Part shown: positions 1 through 7,572 of the stretch, piece after piece
Layout: every line of letters begins with the position of its first letter
Numbering within the stretch: position 1 is the stretch's first letter
Assembly (NCBI GenBank): GCA_964627935.1
Contig: CAZVLB010000003.1
Coordinates: 62,001-126,000, forward strand
Direction: 5' to 3'
Length of the DNA: 64,000 nucleotides
Source of the DNA: JAABVY01 sp964627935
Lineage (GTDB): Bacteria; Zixibacteria; MSB-5A5; JAABVY01
Notes under the pieces: generated by a model
What the model saw: the letters and a program-made list of their open reading frames with translations, nothing else
Told to the model about the DNA's origin: nothing
Database searches by the model: none
Program-made: the position numbers and the translations under genes

Positions 1-229
1 ACAGGAACAGCGTGTGGCTATCGCCCGCGCAATCGTAACCGACCCAACCATACTTCTGGCGGATGAGCCCACCGGCGACCTGGATCGTCAATCGGCGGAG
101 GATATTATGACTCTGCTGAAACGGCTCAATTCGGAATTCGGCAAGACTATCGTGATGGTCACGCATGACCCCAGAGCGGCCGAATCTGCCAAAATCGTCC
201 GTCACCTCGACAAAGGGGAATTGAAGTAA
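1..229 (+). CDS. ABC transporter ATP-binding protein, MacB/LolD type (3' end only)
   Basis: Only the last quarter of the protein is in the window; the reading frame is already open at base 2 (QEQRVAIARA), so the GTG at 14 is not the true start. Visible parts are the tail of the ABC signature (..QEQRVAIARA), the Walker B strand and catalytic Glu (ILLADEPTGDLD) and the H-loop His (MVTHDPRA). This order is typical of the MacB/LolD/FtsE subfamily, which powers FtsX-type permeases acting on lipoproteins, peptides or macrolides. One base separates it from the permease at 231, and a second permease follows, so it is the ATPase of that three-gene operon. The substrate cannot be read from sequence. 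Confidence 0.93.
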   Translation, partial: QEQRVAIARAIVTDPTILLADEPTGDLDRQSAEDIMTLLKRLNSEFGKTIVMVTHDPRAAESAKIVRHLDKGELK

Positions 230-230
230 T

Positions 231-1397
231 ATGAAATTCCTGAAACTGATAATCAAGAATTCATTCCGGCACAGGCTGAGAACATTTTTGACAATTCTCG
301 GCCTGGCGGTGGTGGTCATGTCGTTCGGCATAGTGCGCAACATCCTGGAGGTGTTCAGCTATTCCGATGATGATCTCGTGCCGGGACATATGATCAGCCG
401 CCACAAGACATCCTTCATGCAATTCCTGCCAATTACTCATCTGGATAAAATGCGTGAAGTGAATGGAGTGCAGTATGTCACATACAGTTTTTGGGTTGGT
501 GTTCAATTTGGTGATGAACCGGAGGGATTTTTCGGGCGCATGGCCGTGGATCCCGATAATTTCTACAAAGTCCGCAAAGACTGGCTTGTATCCGAGGAAG
601 CTGTTGAAGCATTTAAGGCCAATAAAAATGCTGCCCTGATAACCCCGGCTCTGGCCCTGTATCATGGCTGGGAAAAAGGCGATCAAGTAACGGTTGGTAC
701 CGATTACTTTGAAAATGTTGAATTCAATCTTGAGATAGTTGGGCAGTTCGAATTCAAGCAGGAACAGAATGCTCAGGGAAAATTCATGCTTATGCGCGGT
801 GATCTGTTCCGTCAGACTGTCGGCGCAATGGTATCAGAGGAGATGGAACACCAGGTGGGCTGGATCGAATTGCTGGTTGATCCTCCTGAGGAGGCGGCCG
901 AAATCGGCAAAGAAATTGACTCGATATTCGCCAATAGCAATAATGAGACACTGACCGAACCCGTAAATGCCTTTGCCAACCAGCAAATTGAAAGATTCAG
1001 CACAATCATCTCTGCGCTTAAGTTCAGCTCTTATCTGATGATTGTCGTGGTTCTGCTGGTGCTGCTAAATACAATGTCGATGGTTGCAAGGGAGCGAATG
1101 GGCGAAAATGCTGTGCTGAAAACTCTGGGTTTTCGCGGTATACATCTATTTGTTTTGAATTTCGGAGAATCCCTGTTTGTCGGACTGCTTGGAGGAATCC
1201 TCGGCGCCGCACTGATCTGGCCGGGGATATGGCTGTTCAAGGAGGTACTCCCATTTCTGCAACAGGTGCAATTCAAATGGATTGTGCTGGCGTACGTCGG
1301 CCCCGCTGTTGTTCTGGTAGGAATATTGGCATCATTATTCCCGGTTATCAAGGCACTCAGGACATCGATCATCGATGGTCTGAGAACAGTAGAGTAA
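231..1397 (+). CDS. ABC transporter permease, FtsX/MacB family
   Basis: 388 residues with the FtsX/MacB layout: one N-terminal membrane segment (about residues 17-40), a large periplasmic domain of some 225 residues, and three C-terminal membrane segments (about 265-290, 308-335, 350-375). The motif ENAVLKTLGF before the penultimate segments is the usual cytoplasmic coupling element of this family, and the protein ends with the typical IKALRTSIIDGLR amphipathic stretch. The start lies one base after the ATPase stop, implying translational coupling. With the second permease at 1421 it probably forms a heterodimeric transporter of the LolCE/MacB kind; substrate unknown. Confidence 0.9.
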   Translation: MKFLKLIIKNSFRHRLRTFLTILGLAVVVMSFGIVRNILEVFSYSDDDLVPGHMISRHKTSFMQFLPITHLDKMREVNGVQYVTYSFWVGVQFGDEPEGFFGRMAVDPDNFYKVRKDWLVSEEAVEAFKANKNAALITPALALYHGWEKGDQVTVGTDYFENVEFNLEIVGQFEFKQEQNAQGKFMLMRGDLFRQTVGAMVSEEMEHQVGWIELLVDPPEEAAEIGKEIDSIFANSNNETLTEPVNAFANQQIERFSTIISALKFSSYLMIVVVLLVLLNTMSMVARERMGENAVLKTLGFRGIHLFVLNFGESLFVGLLGGILGAALIWPGIWLFKEVLPFLQQVQFKWIVLAYVGPAVVLVGILASLFPVIKALRTSIIDGLRTVE

Positions 1398-1420
1398 ATC
1401 TGGTTTAAGCAGGTAAAAAA

Positions 1421-2986
1421 ATGGCTATACAAAAACCCGCAAGCATAAATACTATCGGATGGATCATTGTAATTCTGGGTGTAATCTTTCTCCTGGCGGC
1501 CACAGTTATCTTTCTGGGCAAAACAGTTCTGGCCGATCAGCTGCAAGAAACGATCAACAGGTTCTTTAATTTTGAGTCTCTGGTTTTATTCCTGACCCTG
1601 CTGATATTCAGGGCAATTTACCATATTGTCATGGGATTTGCGGTTATCAAGGGCCAAAACTGGGGACGAATGTGGTTTTTGTGGCTTTCCGGTATCGAGA
1701 TAATAATCGGCCTGTTTGAACTCGATCTTTCCGATGCCGCCCGAGGAATTCTGTTTCTGATCTTCCTGTTCTTCCTGACTCGTCCGCATATTTCGAGATA
1801 TTTCGGCCGTGTGCGTGTGCCGTTTAAATATACTTTCAAGAGTCTTTTCTCCCGACCGCTGACAACCATACTTACTGTACTGGGTATCAGCCTTGTATCA
1901 TTTCTGTTTTGCGGTGTTCTGATGCTGGCTGACGGTATTCAGAAGGTACTCGTGGCTACAGGCGAAGAAGACAATGTAATGTTTATGGAGAAAGATAAGT
2001 TTAGCGAGATTCAGAGCACGCTTATGCCGGATGAGGTCGATCAGCTTGAAAACCTGGGATACTTCGTGTATGATCAGGATCTGGGTGAACAGCTATTCTC
2101 AGCTGAACTGGTAGTGGGAATCTCGCTCGAAACCAAATCCGATACAACCAAGTTGAAAAACCTGACTTTGCGCGGAGGCAGTGAGATATCACCAAAGTTG
2201 CGCCGGGGATTTGAATTGATCGATGGTGAGATGTATGAAATGGGCCTGCCGACTTGTATTGTGGGGCGTATAACAGCCCAGAAAATGGCACATTGCACCG
2301 TCGGGGATTCTATAAATGTGAGCGGTGATTACTATCAGGTTAAGGGTATTTTTACAACAGGCGGAACGATCTATGACTCAGAAATCTGGGCCGACATATA
2401 CAGCCTGAGAGACAGCTATAAGCGTGCTGGAGTAGGCGGATCGATTGTGCTTGCCCGTTTGGAAGACAAGGCACATATCGAAGATCTGAAGGAGACTCTG
2501 GAGAGTATGCCCGATCTGGAGGTTAACGCTTTCCTTGAGCAAAATTACTACAGCCGCCAATCCGAAAATACAACTTTGTTTCTAAAGTACCTGGGCATGT
2601 TTATCTGTATCGTGTTTGCAATTGGCGCAACAATCGGGGCCATGATCACGATGTATTCTGCGGTGGCCAACCGGACCAATGAGATCGCTACCATGAAATC
2701 TCTCGGTTTCCAGCCGGAAGGCATTCAGGCGGCCTTCCTGATGGAATCGATGATAATCGGCGGGCTGGGAGCTGTAATCGGTATCGGGGTGGCCTCATTA
2801 ATGTCGACCTTTGAAATTCAAATGTTTTCCACATTCAATTTCTTCGGCGAATTCTATCTCAAGATGACATTGACGATGCTGACCGTATTGTACACATTCG
2901 TGTTCGCCATCTCGATGGGTTTCGTGGGAGGCGTGTTCCCCTCGATCAAGGCCACCCGCATGAAAATTATCGACGCCTTCAGATAA
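1421..2986 (+). CDS. ABC transporter permease, FtsX family, with extra N-terminal membrane domain
   Basis: 521 residues, about 130 longer than its neighbour. The C-terminal ~380 residues are a standard FtsX permease: first core membrane segment near residues 147-170, periplasmic domain, the coupling motif NEIATMKSLGFQ and three closing membrane segments. In front sits an additional hydrophobic domain of about four predicted membrane helices (residues 10-35, 50-75, 85-102, 107-122) that standard MacB/LolC/LolE proteins lack. It does not resemble a signal peptide. It is probably the partner subunit of the permease at 231, 23 bases upstream. The role of the extra domain is unknown. Confidence 0.88.
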   Translation: MAIQKPASINTIGWIIVILGVIFLLAATVIFLGKTVLADQLQETINRFFNFESLVLFLTLLIFRAIYHIVMGFAVIKGQNWGRMWFLWLSGIEIIIGLFELDLSDAARGILFLIFLFFLTRPHISRYFGRVRVPFKYTFKSLFSRPLTTILTVLGISLVSFLFCGVLMLADGIQKVLVATGEEDNVMFMEKDKFSEIQSTLMPDEVDQLENLGYFVYDQDLGEQLFSAELVVGISLETKSDTTKLKNLTLRGGSEISPKLRRGFELIDGEMYEMGLPTCIVGRITAQKMAHCTVGDSINVSGDYYQVKGIFTTGGTIYDSEIWADIYSLRDSYKRAGVGGSIVLARLEDKAHIEDLKETLESMPDLEVNAFLEQNYYSRQSENTTLFLKYLGMFICIVFAIGATIGAMITMYSAVANRTNEIATMKSLGFQPEGIQAAFLMESMIIGGLGAVIGIGVASLMSTFEIQMFSTFNFFGEFYLKMTLTMLTVLYTFVFAISMGFVGGVFPSIKATRMKIIDAFR

Positions 2987-2992
2987 ACTTAA

Positions 2993-3289
2993 TCAGAGCT
3001 CTTTGACAAGATCGAGAAAGCGGTTATAGGGAATCGCATTCCAGCTTTCCGATCTCTGTGCACCGAAGGCCAGGGAAATCATCGATACCTTGGCCGCCTC
3101 TTCCTCATTATCGGCCTCGTAGATATCCAGAAAATCATACGGCCCCAGAAGAGCATAATGGCCGATAAATTTTACCGTGGGGCATTTCTCCTTGACCTGG
3201 TTGAGCCATTCACGGCCCATCTCGGCCCGGTCCTTCATCTTCTTGGTAATCTCAGGCGGAAGCTTGGTCATGAGCACGAATGTAGGCAT
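2993..3289 (-). CDS. GYD domain protein
   Basis: Short (98-residue) alpha/beta ferredoxin-like protein starting MPTFVLMTKL, with the family hallmark Y-A-L-L-G-P-Y-D-F-L-D near residues 45-56 and a conserved EAxxVSxxSLAFGAQRSE segment. This is the GYD family, a set of small dimeric proteins of uncertain function distantly like Dabb/ABM folds. The ATG at 3289 was chosen over a start 30 codons upstream because it has a strong Shine-Dalgarno (AAAGGAG) and matches the family's normal N-terminus. It converges tail-to-tail with the ABC permease (stops 6 bases apart). A terminator at 3358-3397 separates it from the minus-strand operon above. Confidence 0.85.
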   Translation of the reverse strand: MPTFVLMTKLPPEITKKMKDRAEMGREWLNQVKEKCPTVKFIGHYALLGPYDFLDIYEADNEEEAAKVSMISLAFGAQRSESWNAIPYNRFLDLVKEL

Positions 3290-3357
3290 GGCTATTCTCC
3301 TTTCAATTTGTAATCTAATGAGCTGTTTATACTTCAAGTTAAGCAGACAGAGGCGGA

Positions 3358-3397
3358 AATCAAAATAAAAAAGGGACACAGCCGAACTGCATCCCTT
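3358..3397 (-). terminator. rho-independent terminator after the response-regulator gene
   Basis: On the minus strand AAGGGATGCAG pairs with CTGTGTCCCTT (11 bp including two G-T pairs) around a 5-base loop TTCGG, followed directly by TTTTATTTT. It lies just after the stop of the gene at 3422 and so closes the minus-strand operon starting at 10212. Confidence 0.85.
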
Positions 3398-3421
3398 ATA
3401 TAGTCTGATTTATCGTTTTGA

Positions 3422-3862
3422 TTATGCTTCGATGGTCTCCCTGATCTTTGCGGTCAGTTGATCCGCGCGATACGGTTTCTGCAAAAGCCCGCAGATACCA
3501 TTCTCGACGAAATCATTAATCTCGCCCTCAAGTTGATGGCCGGTCGAAATCAGCACCCGTGCGCTGGGAAATTCATCTCGCAGGCGCAACATAGTTTCCT
3601 TGCCGTCCATGCCGGGCATTGTCATATCCAGGATGGTAACGTCGATATTGCCATAGTTCTCTCTATATTTGGCAATACCATCCGCGCCATCACTGGCGGT
3701 TATGACTTTATAACCCGATTTCTCGAGAATTCTGGTTCCAAGCTGACGAATAATTTCTTCATCGTCTACCAGCAGTATTGTTCCAAGTTGTCGTTCATTA
3801 TTATCAGTCTTGTCAGCAGGGGCTTTATTTTGTCCAAACTTATTGCCGGACGATTTTGTCAT
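3422..3862 (-). CDS. single-domain response regulator (CheY-like receiver)
   Basis: 146 residues: a ~28-residue polar, flexible N-terminal tail followed by one receiver domain with the acidic pair DD near residues 33-34, phospho-acceptor Asp79 (TILDMTMPGMDG), a Ser/Thr switch position (LISTG, ~106) and Lys129 (LLQKPY). There is no output domain, so it acts through protein contact or as a phosphate sink in a relay. It begins 8 bases after the stop of the PorV-like gene and is followed by a terminator, so it is the last gene of the TonB-receptor operon. No kinase lies in the operon; the partner could be one of the several kinases elsewhere in the window. Confidence 0.92.
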   Translation of the reverse strand: MTKSSGNKFGQNKAPADKTDNNERQLGTILLVDDEEIIRQLGTRILEKSGYKVITASDGADGIAKYRENYGNIDVTILDMTMPGMDGKETMLRLRDEFPSARVLISTGHQLEGEINDFVENGICGLLQKPYRADQLTAKIRETIEA

Positions 3863-3870
3863 TATTCCCC

Positions 3871-4881
3871 CTAAAACTTCAATCCTATTGAGAACCGATG
3901 GGCCGACTGAAGAAGCCCGAAATCCGCCCAGGCATAATCGAATACCAGGTTGGTTGAGGCAGTCGGGCTGAGTCGCAGGCCGCCGCCAAGTGTCAGGCCC
4001 TCTTCTTCGAAATTGAATTTGTAGCCGCCGCGAACAAATACTATGCTGTTCCAGCTGTATTCACTGCCGAGCGCAAACTGACCGATATTATCGCTCGGGT
4101 CACGGGCCTCTACGGCCATTGTCCAGCGGTTCTGACCTGTATCGAACAGGTCATATGCCAGGCCGACACGGAACATCAGGGGAAGGTCATAACCCTCGGT
4201 ATCATATTGATACTGCACAGGATCCTGATTAGGATTGGTCGGATCGGGATTCATCGGTTGATCAAGTTCATTGCCGTCGAATTTCATCTCCGGTCCCAGG
4301 TTGGATATGCTCATGCCCATGCGCAGTGACTTGAATCCGGTATAAAGCAATGTTCCCAGGTCAAAGCAGAAGCCCTTGGAGGATTCCTCCGAGATTCTCT
4401 CCGAGACATACTTGAAATTAACACCGAAAATAAACCTGTCGGTAAGCCGTTTCGAGACCGCGGCCGACAGTGCGAAACTGTTGGCATCGAAGCTCTTCCC
4501 GGTGCCATCCGGCTCACGGACAGTGGTCACCTCCATATCGCCCGTACTCATAATAGTCATGCCGAAACCAAGAGAGATATCCGGTTTCCAGGCATAGGCA
4601 AATGCCAGGTAATTAAGACTGACATCCTCGATCCAGTCGACCGAGGTCCAGGTGACCTCTGATTTCTCGATGTTTCCGATAGCGGCCGGATTCCAGTACA
4701 AACCATAGGCATCGTCAACCATAGCGGTTGCGGCTTCACCCAGTGCGGTGTACCTGGCTCCCGGGCCTATTTTCAGAAACTGTGCTCCGGCTGTTCCCAC
4801 CTTGGAGAACTCATCGGCCGATGCTGTCGCCAGGCCGATAAAGAGAGCCAGAACCGTCAGTATAACCGTTTTCTTTATCAT
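3871..4881 (-). CDS. PorV/PorQ-like outer-membrane beta-barrel protein
   Basis: 336 residues with a signal peptide (MIKKTVILTVLALFIGLATASA, cut near residue 22). The start of the mature protein (GTAGAQFLKIGPGARYTALGEAATAM..DAYGLYWNPA) is the signature of the PorV/PorQ/UPF0164 group of FadL-like 14-strand barrels. It ends in an aromatic C-terminal strand (HRFSIGLKF) typical of barrel insertion. In Bacteroidetes PorV shuttles type IX secretion substrates; here the neighbouring large secreted protein with a C-terminal sorting-like module makes a similar role possible but unproven. Good Shine-Dalgarno (GGAGAGGAAG). Same operon as the genes at 4901 and 7573. Confidence 0.88.
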   Translation of the reverse strand: MIKKTVILTVLALFIGLATASADEFSKVGTAGAQFLKIGPGARYTALGEAATAMVDDAYGLYWNPAAIGNIEKSEVTWTSVDWIEDVSLNYLAFAYAWKPDISLGFGMTIMSTGDMEVTTVREPDGTGKSFDANSFALSAAVSKRLTDRFIFGVNFKYVSERISEESSKGFCFDLGTLLYTGFKSLRMGMSISNLGPEMKFDGNELDQPMNPDPTNPNQDPVQYQYDTEGYDLPLMFRVGLAYDLFDTGQNRWTMAVEARDPSDNIGQFALGSEYSWNSIVFVRGGYKFNFEEEGLTLGGGLRLSPTASTNLVFDYAWADFGLLQSAHRFSIGLKF

Positions 4882-4900
4882 AACTTCCTCTCCTGCCCGG

Positions 4901-7555
4901 CTATTTAATTATAGCGAATTTGCCTATTTTATTGCCGTACGGCGATTCCACATGGTAATAGTAAATCCCCGGCGCCACCGACTGCTCGTTGATCGACTGT
5001 ACATCCCAGCTGGCTGTACCGGTGCCGTCGCTGTGCCTGAGAGTTACCACAAGATCACCGGCCAGCGTGAAGATGCGGATAGTGGCCTCATTCGGAAGAT
5101 GAATGAACTCTATCCTGCGTTCGCCGGCCTCGTGCTCCCATTCTGCATAAGCGATATAGGGATTGGGAACCACCTTGATATCGGCCATTTCCTGGGTTGC
5201 CAGTTCCTCATCCACCAATGGCGCGGAGAAGTAGAACTCATCATCAGCCGAATTCAAAGGCGCACCCTTTATGGTAAACACATCGCCGGTTTGACCATGC
5301 AATGTCGGATGGAAACGCATCGCCCAGCAATGCTGATACGGGAACGCCTCAGGATGAGGATTGCCGTCATAGGGATGATTGACAATCACGATGTAATCAC
5401 CATACTGCGGATCCCAGACGCCATCCTGATGCAGGTCGCCGATCTCGGCTATGACCTGGTATCCCAGGCTTGTGTTCCAGACCTCGAAAGGCAGCTGCAC
5501 AGGCGTGACATCGTCCCACCACCAGTAACCCTCGGAGCCGCTTTCTGTGAAGCGGAACTCGTAGGTTGAACGGTAATGCATATCACCACCGCGCGGATAA
5601 CCGGTCAAATCGGCGATCGCGCCCCAGAAATCATAGAGAGTTACGGTTGTATCTGTACCGCTGAATTCGGTCTGGCCAATGCTGCGCGGTTCAGAATCGC
5701 CGTTTTTGATCATGACCCGCAGGCCCTGGACCAGTTCGGCTGATTCCGGGTTGAAATCCTGGTTGGTTTGATCAGCCAGCAATGTATCACCGGTCTGTGC
5801 ATCCAGAAGATGCCAGACAGTCTGATATATATTCTCCTCGAATACTACTTTGAAATCGGTCGAGGTTAACTCCGCCTGGTTGAACAATTCCACCGCAACC
5901 TGGCCATCGCTGGTGATGCCATCGTTAACGGCAACATGTTCGATGGTTTTCTGAATCGGCCAGTATCCGGCCGGATCGGTACGTGGCGTGGCTCGAACAG
6001 CCGAAGAATCCTCGCCCGGACGGCCGCGTGCTGATTGCAGTGAGGCCACCGGAACACCCGGATCGCCTTCATCATAAGCGACCACCGCATACCAGTATTC
6101 GAAGCCGTTGACAAGATTGGTGTCGATATATGTGTGCTGAATCAGTTCCGTCGTTTCATTCAAACGAAACTCGGCAATCGGTATATAATCCGGACCGCGT
6201 GAACCGTCAGAGTTGAATGTCAACTCACCCCATGAGCTACCGAAATTGCTCGAACGATATACTTTGTAGCCGAGGAAATCCTTCTCGCCGGTCATCGGAT
6301 CAACGGAATTTTCAGCCGAATTGTCCCAGAACAGTTTGACCTGTTTGTCGCCTGCAACCGCTGTCAGTTTGGGCTGAACCGGCGGTTCGGGACCGGTGAA
6401 GAAATTATCATAAACAACCTGTGCCATAGCAGCGTTATCTTTCAGATCCTCATCGGTCTGACCGGCAACCAGGGCATAGACAACGCGAACCACATCACCC
6501 GCAGCCAGGTTGATTCCACGTGTGCACTGGATATAATACTGGTCATTGGGAGGCAGGCTCTGATCGAACTGCTCCGAATTGATCAGCGCAAAACGCCCTT
6601 CATCGGTATCCGGTAACTCGTCCCAGATGCCTGTGCGGAAGGAGGTCATACCCATCCCGCCGGGTGTCTCGATATATTTAGTGCCCATTCTACCGGCCAC
6701 AACCGAGGCTCCCCAGCCGGGATCATAGTTATCTTCATCGTATGTCCAGGCCAGGCTTTCACTGCTGTCGAACGTTACCAGGTCGCCCAGTCGGCCGTTT
6801 TCGCCCTGGTAGTATCCGCCAACATCGAAATCGCAGTAGAGCCCGAAGGCGAAGTCGGTATAATCATTTTCCGATGTATTCTTGATCTCCAGTACGACAA
6901 AGAGATAATTTTCATTATATGGATAGTTCCATTGGTAGACAGTCTGGGAAATCAGCAGGCCCAATGCCTCGGAGCCATCACGTGCATCGCTCATCAGGTA
7001 CTGGCTTTCCTGCAGGGCAATCGGCCCGCCCATGAAAAACGACGAATCCGCGGGATTATAAATCTGATTGTATTCCCATGTACCGCTTTCCAGATCATAT
7101 GTGCGCCAGCCGTAGGCGGGACGGTTATTGCTGATTCCGACTGTATCGCTTTGATCATATTCATAGCGGTTCGGATCGGTCGAGAGGCGGATGCTGTAAT
7201 CATCCTCGGCCGAGGCCCAGTTGGGTTCGGGCGTCAGGTCCTCATCGGTGTCGGCAACCACCGTATCGCCATTTGGCAATGTCGCGCCCATCCAGTATTT
7301 TATCTCCGCCAGGTAATTTCGTCCCGTGCCCTTGGGCCATTCACCCCGGGGAACATCGGAATAACCGCCCATCAATCCCCAGTTCAGGATCGTGGTGACG
7401 ATATTACCCTTATTGTGGAAAACGTAATCAATCGTTTCCGAAGGCGGCTGTGTGCTGGATGAGGCCTGCGGTCTGGCGAAAGCTGTTAAGCTTAGACACA
7501 TGATCAGCATGGCCGCCACGATGGAGATTAAAAGAAATCTGTTAGTGCCTTTCAT
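4901..7555 (-). CDS. large secreted protein with fibronectin-like and C-terminal FlgD-like (sorting) domains
   Basis: About 884 residues, with a signal peptide ending near TAFA and an N-terminal ~370-residue region I cannot assign to a named family. A fibronectin-III-like stretch follows (VQPKLTAVAGDKQVKLFWDNSAE.., GYKVYRSS, GFEYWYAVVAYD). The last ~90 residues (KVVPNPY..RIEFIHLPNEATIRIFTLAGDLV..SWD..GIYYYHVE..GKFAIIK) match the FlgD-Ig/por-secretion-type C-terminal module common in FCB bacteria. Two ATGs two codons apart are possible; 7555 gives the better spacing from GGTGGAGG. A further upstream ATG (7579) overlaps the TonB gene stop (ATGGTAA). It probably works at the cell surface together with the adjacent receptor and barrel. 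Confidence 0.82.
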   Translation of the reverse strand: MKGTNRFLLISIVAAMLIMCLSLTAFARPQASSSTQPPSETIDYVFHNKGNIVTTILNWGLMGGYSDVPRGEWPKGTGRNYLAEIKYWMGATLPNGDTVVADTDEDLTPEPNWASAEDDYSIRLSTDPNRYEYDQSDTVGISNNRPAYGWRTYDLESGTWEYNQIYNPADSSFFMGGPIALQESQYLMSDARDGSEALGLLISQTVYQWNYPYNENYLFVVLEIKNTSENDYTDFAFGLYCDFDVGGYYQGENGRLGDLVTFDSSESLAWTYDEDNYDPGWGASVVAGRMGTKYIETPGGMGMTSFRTGIWDELPDTDEGRFALINSEQFDQSLPPNDQYYIQCTRGINLAAGDVVRVVYALVAGQTDEDLKDNAAMAQVVYDNFFTGPEPPVQPKLTAVAGDKQVKLFWDNSAENSVDPMTGEKDFLGYKVYRSSNFGSSWGELTFNSDGSRGPDYIPIAEFRLNETTELIQHTYIDTNLVNGFEYWYAVVAYDEGDPGVPVASLQSARGRPGEDSSAVRATPRTDPAGYWPIQKTIEHVAVNDGITSDGQVAVELFNQAELTSTDFKVVFEENIYQTVWHLLDAQTGDTLLADQTNQDFNPESAELVQGLRVMIKNGDSEPRSIGQTEFSGTDTTVTLYDFWGAIADLTGYPRGGDMHYRSTYEFRFTESGSEGYWWWDDVTPVQLPFEVWNTSLGYQVIAEIGDLHQDGVWDPQYGDYIVIVNHPYDGNPHPEAFPYQHCWAMRFHPTLHGQTGDVFTIKGAPLNSADDEFYFSAPLVDEELATQEMADIKVVPNPYIAYAEWEHEAGERRIEFIHLPNEATIRIFTLAGDLVVTLRHSDGTGTASWDVQSINEQSVAPGIYYYHVESPYGNKIGKFAIIK

Positions 7556-7572
7556 ATTCATCCTCCACCCCC

